The position numbers and the translations under genes were made by a program. Under the pieces are notes generated by a model. It searched no databases, was not told the DNA's origin, and saw only the letters and a list, made by a program, of their open reading frames with translations. Shown one piece after another: positions 1 through 8,551 of a stretch of DNA of 64,000 bases; position 1 is the first letter of the stretch, and each line of letters starts with the position of its first letter. Origin of the DNA: Arthrobacter sp. B0490 (lineage in GTDB: Bacteria > Actinomycetota > Actinomycetes > Actinomycetales > Micrococcaceae); assembly GCF_002929355.1 (NCBI RefSeq), contig NZ_PJIR01000008.1, positions 1-64,000 of the forward strand. Direction: 5' to 3'.

Positions 1-1
1 G

Positions 2-505
2 TGCGACGGCGTCCCCCTGCACCTCGGCCACCACGCGACGGCCGACGGGCGCTGGCGCATCTACGTCTTCGCCGACCCGGACGTGCCCGGAGCGGCGTCG
101 GACGCGGCCGACTTCGCCGCCTGGATCGGGAGCGCCCCCGACTCACCCCTCGCCGCGACGCCCGACGGGGCGGACCGCGACGCCTGGTTCGACGTGAAGG
201 TCGTCTACCAGCAGGACCACACCCGGGTGGACCTCGGGCGGGTGCCCCCGGAGTTCAAGCCGGCCACGGGGCCCTTCGGGCTCACCGACTACGAGAAGGT
301 GTACGCCGCGGACCCCTCCGCCGACATCTTCGACCTGCGCGCCATCGACCGGGCCGGCGCCGTCGTCGTCGTCCGCCCCGACCAGTACGTGGCGCACGTG
401 CTGCCCCTGGCCGACACCGCGGCCCTGGCCGGATTCTTCGCCCCGCTCCTCGCCGCCCCGTCCGCTGCTGCGCCCGACCCGCGCGCGGGCCGGGCGCTGG
501 CCTGA
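2..505 (+). CDS. FAD-dependent aromatic-ring monooxygenase, C-terminal part (gene cut by window edge)
   Basis: This is the last ~167 codons of a gene that begins before the window; the frame is open from base 2 to the TGA at 503-505. The protein resembles the C-terminal thioredoxin-fold dimerisation domain of phenol 2-monooxygenase / 3-hydroxybenzoate 4-monooxygenase flavoproteins: a WRIYVF strand near the start, a FDVKVVYQ segment, then VVVRPDQYVAHVLPL close to the end. Those enzymes use FAD and NADPH to hydroxylate phenolic acids in the cytoplasm. The FAD and substrate domains are off the left edge, so the substrate cannot be fixed. It is followed after one base by an IclR regulator and then a phenylacetate-CoA ligase, which supports aromatic catabolism. 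Family call fairly sure; exact substrate is inference. Confidence 0.8.
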   Translation, partial: CDGVPLHLGHHATADGRWRIYVFADPDVPGAASDAADFAAWIGSAPDSPLAATPDGADRDAWFDVKVVYQQDHTRVDLGRVPPEFKPATGPFGLTDYEKVYAADPSADIFDLRAIDRAGAVVVVRPDQYVAHVLPLADTAALAGFFAPLLAAPSAAAPDPRAGRALA

Positions 506-506
506 C

Positions 507-1238
507 ATGCGCACGGCGGACGACGCGACGGCCGCGGTGGGCACCACGGCGGCCCCCGCCTCCCAGACGCTCTCCCGGGGGCTCCGTACGCTGGAGATCC
601 TGGCGGAGGCGCCGGAGGGCCGGACGACGGCGGAGATCGCCGGGACGCTGGGCGTCCACCGGTCCATCGCGTACCGGATCCTGCGGACCCTCGAGGAGCA
701 TTCGCTGGTGGTACGGGACGCCGCCGGGAGGTTCCAGCCCGGCCCCGGCCTCGCGAGCCTGGCTCGCGGAGTGTCTCCCCGGCTGCAGACGGCGGCCCTG
801 CCGGAGCTCACGGCGGTCGCGGCCGAGCTGCAGATGACGGCGTTCATCGCCGTGTGGGACCGGCGCCACTGCGTCACCCTAGTGGCCGTGGAACCGCCCC
901 ACGGCGAGGGGACACTGGTGCAGCGGCCGGGCTCCCGCCACCGGTTCGACGCCGGAGCGCCCGGCATTGCCATCCAGTCGGCGCTGACCGAGGCGCGGTG
1001 GGACCGTCTCGCGCCGGGGGAACCCTACCGGGAGGAATCGAGGGCCGCGGCAGCCGCCGGCTATGCGGTGAGCCGCGACGAGGTCATCCCGGGCGTCAGC
1101 TCCGTCGCGGCTCCCGTCCCCGTGCGCGGGCAGCTCCCCGCCGCGCTCGCCGTCGTCTATCTCCGCAGCGACCGCCCCGTCGAGGACATCGGCGCCCGTG
1201 TGGCCGAGGCGGCCCGCGCCGTCGGCTCGGTCCTCTGA
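507..1238 (+). CDS. IclR-family transcriptional regulator
   Basis: A 243-aa protein with an N-terminal winged helix-turn-helix (about residues 20-80; TTAEIAGTLGVHRSIAYRIL is the recognition region) and a C-terminal IclR effector-binding domain (about 85-240). IclR proteins bind small aromatic or organic acids and switch catabolic operons. The ATG lies one base after the stop of the monooxygenase, so the two are probably co-transcribed and translationally coupled; a CoA ligase follows 58 bp downstream. It most likely controls this aromatic-acid operon; that role is inferred from position. Length is normal for the family. Confidence 0.92.
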   Translation: MRTADDATAAVGTTAAPASQTLSRGLRTLEILAEAPEGRTTAEIAGTLGVHRSIAYRILRTLEEHSLVVRDAAGRFQPGPGLASLARGVSPRLQTAALPELTAVAAELQMTAFIAVWDRRHCVTLVAVEPPHGEGTLVQRPGSRHRFDAGAPGIAIQSALTEARWDRLAPGEPYREESRAAAAAGYAVSRDEVIPGVSSVAAPVPVRGQLPAALAVVYLRSDRPVEDIGARVAEAARAVGSVL

Positions 1239-1296
1239 TGCCCGTGCACCGCGACATCCCCGGAGCCCTCCGGACCCACCCTGCGAAGGAGCAGCC

Positions 1297-2628
1297 ATGA
1301 CCACCCTCCCCCTCCGGGCCTCGGCAGCGGACCCCTCCACCCTCGACGTGGAGGAGACCTGGTCCCGGGACCACCTCGAATCGGTGCAGCTGGAACGGCT
1401 CCAGTGGACGCTGCGCCACGCTTACGCGAACGTGCCCCTGTACCGGCGGAAGTTCGACGACGCCGGCGTGCATCCTGACGACCTCTGCGAGCTCGCGGAC
1501 CTGGCCAGGTTCCCCTTCACCACGAAGGAGGACCTGCGCAGCACCTACCCGTTCGGGATGTTCGCGGTGCCGCAGTCCCAGGTGGCGCGCGTCCATGCGT
1601 CGTCGGGCACCACGGGCCAGCCCACGGTCGTCGGCTACACCGCGGGCGATCTCGACCGGTGGGCCTCCCTCGTGGCCCGCTCGCTGCGGGCCTCCGGCGT
1701 GAAGGCCGGATGGAAGGTCCACAACGCCTACGGGTACGGGCTGTTCACCGGCGGCCTCGGCGCGCACGCCGGCGCGGAGCGGCTCGGCTGTACCGTCATC
1801 CCGATCTCCGGCGGCCAGACCGAGCGGCAGGTCCAGCTCATCCGCGACTTCGAACCGGACGCCATCCTCGCCACGCCCACCTACCTGCTGACCATCCTCG
1901 ACACGATGGCCGCGGCCGGGATCGATCCGTCGTCGACGTCGCTCAAGACCGGCGTGCTCGGAGCAGAGCCGTGGACGGAGGGCATGCGGCAGGAACTCGA
2001 GGGGCGCATGGGCTTCGACGCGTGCGACATCTACGGGTTGTCGGAGGTCATGGGGCCGGGCGTCGCGGGTGAGTGCGTGGAGTCCAAGGACGGCTCGCAT
2101 GTATGGGAGGACCACTTCCGCCCCGAGATCATCGACCCGTTCACGGAGCAGGTGCTCGGTGACGGCGACGCCGGCGAGCTCGTCTTCACGTCCCTGACCA
2201 AGGAGGCGCTGCCCATCATCCGCTACCGGACCCATGACCTCACGCGTCTGCTGCCCGGCACCGCCCGCCCCGGGATGCGCCGGATGCAGCGCATCACGGG
2301 CCGCAGCGACGACATGGTGATCGTGCGCGGCGTGAACCTCTTCCCCACGCAGGTGGAGGAGCTGGCACTGCGCATCCCGGCGCTGAGCCCGCACTTCCAG
2401 CTCGAGATCACCCGGCCGGAGGGGCAGCGGATGGACCAGCTGACCATCAGGGTGGAGCCCCGCGAGGGTGTCAGCGCCGCCGACGCCGCGGCAGCCGCGG
2501 AGGAGCTCCGACACCAGATCAAGACGCACATCGGGTCGACGTGCGCCGTCGTCGTCGTCGAACAGGGCTCGCTGGTGCGCTCCAGCGGCAAGCTCAAGCG
2601 GATCTACGACCTGCGGCCCCGCGGCTGA
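1297..2628 (+). CDS. paaK: Phenylacetate-CoA ligase family protein
   Basis: This 443-aa adenylate-forming enzyme activates an aryl acid (classically phenylacetate) with ATP and CoA to the aryl-CoA thioester, the entry step of phenylacetate degradation. Visible hallmarks are the P-loop SSGTTGQPTV near residue 105, IYGLSEVMGPG near 245, an acidic IRYRTHDLT segment, and a GRSDDMVIVRGVN hinge leading to the AMP-ligase C-terminal domain. The start at 1297 has a GAAGGAG ribosome site 6 nt upstream; a longer in-frame extension to 1198 overlaps the IclR gene and is unlikely. No other paa gene is visible here, so the substrate could be another aryl acid such as a hydroxybenzoate or hydroxyphenylacetate. 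The partner hydroxylase upstream fits either. Confidence 0.9.
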   Translation: MTTLPLRASAADPSTLDVEETWSRDHLESVQLERLQWTLRHAYANVPLYRRKFDDAGVHPDDLCELADLARFPFTTKEDLRSTYPFGMFAVPQSQVARVHASSGTTGQPTVVGYTAGDLDRWASLVARSLRASGVKAGWKVHNAYGYGLFTGGLGAHAGAERLGCTVIPISGGQTERQVQLIRDFEPDAILATPTYLLTILDTMAAAGIDPSSTSLKTGVLGAEPWTEGMRQELEGRMGFDACDIYGLSEVMGPGVAGECVESKDGSHVWEDHFRPEIIDPFTEQVLGDGDAGELVFTSLTKEALPIIRYRTHDLTRLLPGTARPGMRRMQRITGRSDDMVIVRGVNLFPTQVEELALRIPALSPHFQLEITRPEGQRMDQLTIRVEPREGVSAADAAAAAEELRHQIKTHIGSTCAVVVVEQGSLVRSSGKLKRIYDLRPRG

Positions 2629-2667
2629 CCCCGGCAGGTGCCCGGGCGGTCGCCCCCACACGCGAAC

Positions 2668-3858
2668 TCACCGGTGCAGGGACTCCAGGACGGCCATCGC
2701 GGCGGCCGGCCCGTCCTCGGCCGCCATGGACCGCGCGGCCCCACGCACCGCCGGACGGTACCGCCCGACCTGCGACAGGGCTTCGGCCACGCGGAGGGAC
2801 GTCAGCGAGCGTCGCCTGATCGGGGCCGGACCCAGGCCGCGGGCATGGAGCGTCGATCCCCAGAAGGGCTGATCGGCGATGAACGGCACCACGACCGACA
2901 CGGTGCCGGCCGCCGTCGCCGCCTGGACCGTTCCGATCCCCCCGTGATGGATCGCTGCCGCAGCCAGGGGCAGGACGACGTCGTGGGCGACCGACGCCGT
3001 GACCAGGACATCAGCACCGGCCACGTCGGAGGGGACGGACAGTCCACCCAGGCCCGTGGCCACGAGGGCGCGGGCCCCGGCTGCACGGATGCCGCCGATC
3101 ACCTCCCGGGCCCGGGCGACGGGATCCCCTGCGGCCATGGAGCCGAACCCCGCGTACACGAAGCCGTCCTCCGCGATGAAGTCCGACACCTCGCGGGGGA
3201 CCGGACCGGGCACTCCACTACGCCACGGACCGGTGAGATGGACGCTCGACGGCCAGTCGGCGGGACGTCGGAGGATGGCCGGGCTGATGGGCATCAGCGT
3301 CGCCGACGCCGGAGGACGGGCGGCCCCCTGCCCGCCGACCAGCCTGGCCACGTCCTTCAGGTCCTGCCGGAACATGGCGGCCCCGCCCGCCGCGGCCTGA
3401 TAGGTGAGCCGATTGAACCGGCCGAGATCCCGGGTGACGGTTCCGGCCGCAGGGAACTCCGCGGTCGGCGTCATCACCGGGACGAGCTCGACCCACACGA
3501 AGGGGATGCCGAGCCCGGCCGCGATCAGCGGAGCCGACAGGATCTTCGGGTGGGCGACGAGCACATCCGGGACGTAGTCGAGCGCCGCCCTCGCAGACCC
3601 GACGAGGACCTCGTGCATGGCCGGACGCACGATCGAGCGGTAGGAGCGGAGAGCCGCACCGAGGGAGACGCCCTGCTGCTCGATCAGCCTCGAATAGTCG
3701 ACCGCGAGGCCCGCCACATCGAGGCCGGCGACATCGACGCCCGAGTTGTCCGGGAGGACCAGACGCACCGCATGGCCCGCGCTCCGTGCCCGCCGGGCGA
3801 GGACCGCGAAGGGCTCGACGTCCCCTCGGGACCCCGCCGTGACCAGCAGTATCCTCAT
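2668..3858 (-). CDS. GT1-type glycosyltransferase (UDP-sugar dependent, MGT/UGT-like)
   Basis: A 396-aa GT-B fold enzyme. The N-terminus MRILLVTAGSRGDVEPF is the usual acceptor-domain start of bacterial sterol/flavonoid/macrolide glucosyltransferases. The donor-binding end shows FVYAGFGSMAAGDP near residue 245 and a PSPG-like AAIHHGGIGTVQAATAAG near 310, followed by VPFIADQPFWG. It probably transfers a hexose from a nucleotide sugar to a hydrophobic acceptor in the cytoplasm; the acceptor cannot be read from sequence. The start has GAGGGAG 4 nt upstream. It converges on paaK with about 40 bp between stops and stands alone, so there is no pathway context. Confidence 0.88.
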   Translation of the reverse strand: MRILLVTAGSRGDVEPFAVLARRARSAGHAVRLVLPDNSGVDVAGLDVAGLAVDYSRLIEQQGVSLGAALRSYRSIVRPAMHEVLVGSARAALDYVPDVLVAHPKILSAPLIAAGLGIPFVWVELVPVMTPTAEFPAAGTVTRDLGRFNRLTYQAAAGGAAMFRQDLKDVARLVGGQGAARPPASATLMPISPAILRRPADWPSSVHLTGPWRSGVPGPVPREVSDFIAEDGFVYAGFGSMAAGDPVARAREVIGGIRAAGARALVATGLGGLSVPSDVAGADVLVTASVAHDVVLPLAAAAIHHGGIGTVQAATAAGTVSVVVPFIADQPFWGSTLHARGLGPAPIRRRSLTSLRVAEALSQVGRYRPAVRGAARSMAAEDGPAAAMAVLESLHR

Positions 3859-4041
3859 GGCGCTCCCTCACGAGCGGCCGCGCCGGTGGTCTGCGGCCTG
3901 GGACGAACGACGATAGCCGCAGGAACGACCCCTGGCCAGAGCAGTCGGCTCCCTCCCGCGTCCTCCGGCCCGGCAGGGGCCATCGGGCCCACCCGGGCTT
4001 AGGCGCAGGTGTCGGAACGACGCGCCGGGGCGTGGACCCCT

Positions 4042-4047
4042 CAGACT
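4042..4047 (+). promoter_or_regulatory. Putative -10 box (CAGACT) for a leaderless mRNA
   Basis: CAGACT ends 6 nt before the ATG at 4054, so transcription would start at or next to the start codon. It is one of a repeated series of such boxes in this window and is the main reason for choosing 4054 as the start. Confidence 0.4.
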
Positions 4048-4053
4048 GTCCAG

Positions 4054-4740
4054 ATGAGGTGGACGCGTGCGAAGGACTGGCTGATCGGTGCTCTTGGGAT
4101 GATCCTCCTCCTGGCGGTCGCGGTGGCGGTCCTCTGGTGGGGGGTGAGCGACCCGGCAGGTCGGGCGGCGTCCGCCCCGTCGTCGCCGGCGGGTGGCGAG
4201 CAGGCGCCGGACACCGGAGCTCCCGCCGACCTCCGGGACGAGGAGGTGTGGCTGGGCGACCTGGTGCTGGACGCCGGGACGGTGGTGTCCGCGGGGTCGA
4301 CGCTCCGCGACGTCCGCGCCGTCGGACAGGACGTGGTCACGGGCCCTGACGGGCTGGTCGCCGCCCGGCTCTCCGTCGACGCGACCGTGCCGTTCGACGT
4401 CGTGGCCGCCGAGCTCGGTGGTGTGACGGAGGTCCGGCCCGCCGACGACGGCCAGGCCACCGTGGTCCGTACCGTGGAGACCCTGGGCCGCGAGGTGCGC
4501 GTGACCGCCACGGGGACGGTCGAGGTCCAGGCGGGCCGGCTCGTGATGGAGCCCCGGTCGATCGACATCGGCGGACCGGACTTCCTCTCCGGCGCTACCG
4601 CCGCCGTCGTGCGGAACCTCGTGACCATCGAGCACGAGATCGAGGGGCTGCCCGAAGGCCTCGTGCTCGAGGACGTCACGGTGCAGGACGACGGATTCCG
4701 CGCGAACCTCCGCGGCGACGACGTTCGGCTGGCTCCCTGA
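4054..4740 (+). CDS. LmeA-like (DUF2993) phospholipid-binding membrane-anchored protein
   Basis: A 228-aa protein with one N-terminal transmembrane helix (about residues 10-33, ending VLWWGVSDP), a low-complexity Pro/Ala/Ser linker, then a beta-rich domain. The ending LPEGLVLEDVTVQDDGFRANL matches the closing strand pair of DUF2993/LmeA proteins, which bind phosphatidylinositol and support mannan/lipoglycan assembly in mycobacteria. It probably sits outside the membrane. An upstream GTG at 4009 would add 15 residues, but the ATG at 4054 has a -10-like CAGACT 6 nt before it. The gene is monocistronic. Family membership is likely; a role in envelope lipids is by analogy. Confidence 0.75.
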   Translation: MRWTRAKDWLIGALGMILLLAVAVAVLWWGVSDPAGRAASAPSSPAGGEQAPDTGAPADLRDEEVWLGDLVLDAGTVVSAGSTLRDVRAVGQDVVTGPDGLVAARLSVDATVPFDVVAAELGGVTEVRPADDGQATVVRTVETLGREVRVTATGTVEVQAGRLVMEPRSIDIGGPDFLSGATAAVVRNLVTIEHEIEGLPEGLVLEDVTVQDDGFRANLRGDDVRLAP

Positions 4741-4818
4741 CCCTACCCCGACCCCGCCCCGCGGCGCCGCCCGTGCTGATCAGGGTTCGCCGCTGCCCGG
4801 GCACCCTGCGGCCCGGTC

Positions 4819-5283
4819 TCACGCGGCGTGGGCGGGCTCCACGTCGAGGATCCACGTCACGCCGAAGCGGTCGGTGAGCATGCCGAACCCGGGGGTCCAG
4901 GCGGAGGCGGCGAGGGGCTCGACGATGGTCGCGCCGTCGGTGAGGCCGTTCCAGTAGCGGGTGATCTCCTCGAGGTCCTCGGCGCGCACGGACTGGAAGA
5001 AGGCGCTGTCCGTCATGGTGGTCCCGTTCTCGCGGCGGGTGCCGGTGCTCGGCGTCGGACCGCCGTCGTCCTGGCCCGGCACGTCGTAGGCCATGACACG
5101 GAAGCCGTCCTCGTTCTCGACCTGGCCGAAGACGATCCTGTCGTGCCCGGGATCGTCCTGCGGCATCCCGAGATCCCCGTAGGTCGCCAGGACGACCCGG
5201 CCGCCGAAGACGCCCTGGTAGAAGTCGAGGGCCTGGCGTGCGGTGCCGCGGAAGTTCAGGTGCGTGGTGGTCTTGATGCTCAT
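4819..5283 (-). CDS. VOC-family protein (PhnB / 3-demethylubiquinone-methyltransferase-like)
   Basis: A 154-aa two-module glyoxalase-fold protein. It starts MSIKTTTHLNFRGTARQALDFYQ and continues VFGGRVVLATYGDLG, the typical first module of PhnB-like VOC proteins; the end has GMLTDRFGVTWILDVE, the usual last strand. Such proteins act on or sequester small molecules with a metal, but most are uncharacterised. It is divergently transcribed from the WYL regulator at 5385 with about 100 bp between the starts, and this pairing of a PhnB-like gene with a YafY-type regulator suggests local control. An AGGAAAGAG ribosome site lies upstream of the start. Confidence 0.85.
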   Translation of the reverse strand: MSIKTTTHLNFRGTARQALDFYQGVFGGRVVLATYGDLGMPQDDPGHDRIVFGQVENEDGFRVMAYDVPGQDDGGPTPSTGTRRENGTTMTDSAFFQSVRAEDLEEITRYWNGLTDGATIVEPLAASAWTPGFGMLTDRFGVTWILDVEPAHAA

Positions 5284-5371
5284 GGTGTCTGCTCTTTCCT
5301 GTGTCGATCGGCGGGAGTGCCGTGCACCACTGTGGCGGCAGTAGAGGTCAGCTACGGTCCTCTACCGCGCG

Positions 5372-5377
5372 CATACT
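5372..5377 (+). promoter_or_regulatory. Putative -10 box (CATACT) for a leaderless mRNA
   Basis: CATACT lies 7 nt before the ATG at 5385 with no ribosome site in between, the leaderless-promoter spacing seen repeatedly here. It sits in the intergenic region shared with the divergent VOC gene. Confidence 0.45.
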
Positions 5378-5384
5378 GACTGGC

Positions 5385-6323
5385 ATGACAGGTTCTGCAC
5401 GGTTGCTGGCGCTGCTCTCGATCCTGCAGGCCCAGCGGGACTGGCCCGGGATCGTCCTGGCCGAGCGCCTCGGGGTGACACCGCGGACGGTCCGCCGGGA
5501 CGTCGACCGGCTCCGGGAACTCGGGTACCGGATCCGCGCGGTCAAGGGCCCGGACGGCGGATACCGGATGGCGGCCGGCGCGGACCTGCCGCCCCTGCAG
5601 TTCGACGACGATCAGGCAGTCGCGATCGCCGTCGCCCTGCAGAACGCACCGTCCTCCGGCATCGACCTCGACGAGGCGGCCGAGCGGGCGCTCGCGACCG
5701 TCCGGCAGGTCCTGCCCTCCCGCCTCCGGCACCGTGTCGACGGGATCCGGTTCACCGGAGCGGGGCCCACGACCGCCCGCGTCGATCCGGCCGTCCTCGC
5801 AGCGGTCAGCGCCGCCGTCCGGGGCCGGACGACCCTGAGGTTCGACTACCGCCAGGACGGGCTCCCGCGCCGGGCGGAGCCGCACGCGATCGGAGTCCGG
5901 AACGGACGCTGGTACCTGATCGGTTGGGACCTCGACCGTGACGACTGGCGGATCTACCGCCTCGACCGGGTGTCCCCCCGGACCCCGGCGGGCGCGGTCT
6001 TCGCGCCACGCCGGCTCCCGGCCCCCGATGCCCGCGCCTACCTGTCCGCCCGGCTCAAGGGCTCGGACGCGGTCGACCGGTGGCCGTGCACCGGTGAGGT
6101 CGTCATCGACCTGCCGCTGGGGGAGGTCGCCCCGTTCGTCGGGGACGGCGGCGTCGAGGAACTCACCGCGACCTCCTGCCGGGTGAGCATCGGCTCCTGG
6201 TCGTGGACCGGGGTCCTCGCGTCCGTCGCCCGGTTCGACGCGCCCTTCTCCATCCTGGGCCCGGAGCCGCTCCGCACCGCGGCCGGGGACCTCGCCCTCC
6301 GCCTGGCGGCGGCCCGGGAGTAG
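5385..6323 (+). CDS. YafY-type transcriptional regulator with WYL domain
   Basis: A 312-aa regulator. Residues 1-60 form a DeoR/HTH_11 winged helix (LAERLGVTPRTVRRDVDRLRELG) and about 140-230 form a WYL ligand-sensing domain (GVRNGRWYLIGWDLDRDDWRIYRLDRV). A C-terminal WCX-like extension follows. WYL regulators sense ligands or nucleic acids and regulate neighbouring genes. The ATG at 5385 is preferred over an in-frame start at 5301 because of the CATACT box 7 nt upstream and because homologues begin with SARLLALLSILQ. It is divergent from the VOC gene, its likely target; that target is inferred. Confidence 0.88.
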   Translation: MTGSARLLALLSILQAQRDWPGIVLAERLGVTPRTVRRDVDRLRELGYRIRAVKGPDGGYRMAAGADLPPLQFDDDQAVAIAVALQNAPSSGIDLDEAAERALATVRQVLPSRLRHRVDGIRFTGAGPTTARVDPAVLAAVSAAVRGRTTLRFDYRQDGLPRRAEPHAIGVRNGRWYLIGWDLDRDDWRIYRLDRVSPRTPAGAVFAPRRLPAPDARAYLSARLKGSDAVDRWPCTGEVVIDLPLGEVAPFVGDGGVEELTATSCRVSIGSWSWTGVLASVARFDAPFSILGPEPLRTAAGDLALRLAAARE

Positions 6324-6414
6324 TCCCCGGGATGGGATGCTCGCTCTCCTCGGCGTCACCGGCGCCTGCCGTCCCCTGAGTCGACCGGCGCCCTGCCCCG
6401 TGGCGACGCCTGCC

Positions 6415-7186
6415 CTAAGGGGACAGAGGGTCCCCGGTCCGCACCGCGGTGACGGCGTCGAGGATGCCCCGGGCGGTCTCGGCGGCGTCCCGTTCGTCGC
6501 CGAGCAGCGACCCGTGCGTCGCCCCGTCGACGACGCGGTGCAAGGTGTTAGTCGACAGGGCGGCGAGTGCGTCCTGCGACTCGGTCCATCCGGGGCGGGT
6601 GCCGCTGCCGGCCGTCAGGACCACCAGAGGCTTGTCGGCGAGGGTCCTCAGCGCAGCGGCCTGCTGGCAGCGAACGTGAGGGCGTAGAGGCCGCCGAAGG
6701 AATGACCGGCCAGCACGTACGGTCCCGGCTCGTCCCCGCGCTGCAGCAGGGTGTGCAGATCGGCGGCGATCCGCGCACCGTCCTGCGGCACGGTAGCCGG
6801 ATCGCTCCAGCCGCGCCCCGCCCGGTCGTAGACGCAGACGCGGGTGTCCTGCGCGACCTTCGGTGCGATCAGGGCGAGGTCCGACGACGTCAGGCCGGCG
6901 CCCGGTTCGTTGACCACGGTCGGGCTGCCCGAGCCGGTGCAGTCCAGGTAGAGGCGGTGGCCGCCGACATCGATCAGGGGATGAAGGGTGCCACCGCCAG
7001 CAGGACCGCGGCGAGGAACCCGGCCACGGGCGAGCCGGCCATCAGCCAGCCGACGCGCCCGTTCCGCCCGGGGCCGGGGCCGGGATCGCGGGAGGCGTCG
7101 AGGCCGTCGGGAGGAGGGCTCGCGGGACGGGCGGTCACCGGGGCTCGCTTCCATGGTCGGCAGGGGCAGTCCCAGCAGTGAACCAT
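6415..7186 (-). pseudogene. Decayed alpha/beta-hydrolase gene (frameshift plus internal deletion)
   Basis: Pieces of one membrane-anchored alpha/beta hydrolase lie in different frames. Piece 1, down to about 6974, gives a transmembrane segment (GWLMAGSPVAGFLAAVLLAV) and then stops. Piece 2, about 6985-6651, carries the cap and nucleophile region: HPLIDVGGHRLYLDC, VYDRAGRGWSDP and the elbow LAGHSFGGLYALTFAA, followed by ASRPLR and a stop. Piece 3, about 6680-6415, in the frame that reads AALRTLADKPLVVLTAG, carries the catalytic-His end TLHRVVDGATHGSLLGDE. Family members have roughly 110 more residues, including the acid residue, between pieces 2 and 3, so an internal deletion near 6660-6675 plus a frameshift near 6980 is the simplest reading. 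It is very unlikely to be active. Confidence 0.8.
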
Positions 7187-7291
7187 CCCGGACGGGGGTT
7201 GACCAGTGGCTCTGCGCCCGTCCCGGGCACCGGGGGTCATGGGCGCAGCCGTCCCGGGGCCCGTCCTGACATCGGCGGAAGCGCGGGCGCC

Positions 7292-8395
7292 TCAGTCCAG
7301 CGGCGGGATGATCCTCTGGGCTGCCAGCTGATCGAAGAGCTCGATGAACCGCTCCTCGGTGTCCAGGCAGTCGGTGAAGCCGTGGCGCCGGGCCTTGATG
7401 GTGGACGTCACATTGTCGAAGCCCGAGCGGAAGAGGAAGTCGCCGAACGACCAGCCCGCGAGGTCCTCGAAGGGAGTGGGCACGAGGTCGTACGTCGCCA
7501 CCATGCCCTTCCAGAGCTCCTCGTGGTGGGGCATCGCTTCGGCCAGCGGGACCGGCTGGGGCTCGGCGTGGTCCATCCCGAAGTGGCGGGCGAACACGGG
7601 CCACAGGTGGCGCCAGCGGATCTGGTCCCCGTTGGTGATGTTGTAGACCTCACCCGCGGCCCGTGGTTCCGAGCCGGCCCAGACCGTGGCGCGGGCCAGG
7701 AGCGAGGCGTCCGTCACCTGGTACAGGGCGTCGTATGCGGCGTGGGTGCCGGGGAACCGCAGCGGCTGGCCGAGCTCCCGGCAGATGCTCGCGTAGACGG
7801 CGATGACCATGAGGATGTTCATGGGGTTGCCGACGGCGTACCCGACGACGCCCTCGGGGCGCAGCATGGTGGCGTGGAAGCCGCGTTCGGCCGCGGCGGC
7901 CCGGAGGAGGTCCTCCTGGTCGTAGTAGAAGTTCGGCTGGACGAGCCGTGCGTCGCTCTCCTTGGCGGGGGTGTTGAAGTAGCCCAGGTGCGCGCCGTAC
8001 GCCTTCCCGCCCTGGTAGAGGGTGACGTGGCGCAGGGGCGAACCCGCGGCCTCGAGGCCGTCCAGGGCGTTCGTCAGCAGGGCGGAGTTCACCTCGATCT
8101 GTTCCGCGGTGGTGTCCCGTTCGATGTAGGCGCCGAACACCAGGTGCGTGGTGTCCGCGGCGGCCTCCAGCCCGGCATGTGCTGCTTCCCGGTCGAGCAG
8201 GTCCACGGGCAGGTGGTCCCATCGGGCGCCGCTGACGGGACGTCGGCTGAGCCCCCGGACCCGCACGTCGCGGCGGGTGTACTCGTCCGCCACGTGCCGG
8301 CCGATGACCCCTCCGGCTCCGGCGACCAGGACGGTCGTCGCCTCGTCGTCGGCTGCCGCCTGCATGTCGGTCGTTCGTGTGGTCTCGGGGGTCAC
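7292..8395 (-). CDS. PRISE-like SDR-family NAD(P)H reductase (progesterone 5-beta-reductase/iridoid-synthase type)
   Basis: A 367-aa extended short-chain dehydrogenase. The Rossmann motif VLVAGAGGVIGRHVADEY is near residue 23 and is followed by an NADPH-type basic stretch LSRRPVSG. NFYYDQEDLL in mid-protein is the active-site Tyr region typical of progesterone 5-beta-reductase/iridoid-synthase-like enzymes, rather than the classic YxxxK. These enzymes reduce enone double bonds. The GTG at 8395 has GAGGAG just upstream and is better than an ATG 13 codons earlier. It stands between the hydrolase pseudogene and the ThDP enzyme; physiological substrate unknown. Confidence 0.82.
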   Translation of the reverse strand: MTPETTRTTDMQAAADDEATTVLVAGAGGVIGRHVADEYTRRDVRVRGLSRRPVSGARWDHLPVDLLDREAAHAGLEAAADTTHLVFGAYIERDTTAEQIEVNSALLTNALDGLEAAGSPLRHVTLYQGGKAYGAHLGYFNTPAKESDARLVQPNFYYDQEDLLRAAAAERGFHATMLRPEGVVGYAVGNPMNILMVIAVYASICRELGQPLRFPGTHAAYDALYQVTDASLLARATVWAGSEPRAAGEVYNITNGDQIRWRHLWPVFARHFGMDHAEPQPVPLAEAMPHHEELWKGMVATYDLVPTPFEDLAGWSFGDFLFRSGFDNVTSTIKARRHGFTDCLDTEERFIELFDQLAAQRIIPPLD

Positions 8396-8551
8396 GGGGG
8401 CTCCTCGGTAGCGGTTCGTCAGCGCCGTTCGCAACCGCTGTCGGCTTCTCGACCGGCCTCTTCCGACTATAACTTTCGGGACAGGTCGCCGGGCGGCCGG
8501 CGAGGCGGGCGCTGGAGGAGCCGGGATCCCTTGACGGACACGGCTCCCGCC

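Noticed and set aside
4009..4053. GTG start at 4009 for the LmeA-like gene
   Set aside because: The added 15 residues look noncoding and there is no good ribosome site; the ATG at 4054 has a -10-like box at the leaderless spacing.
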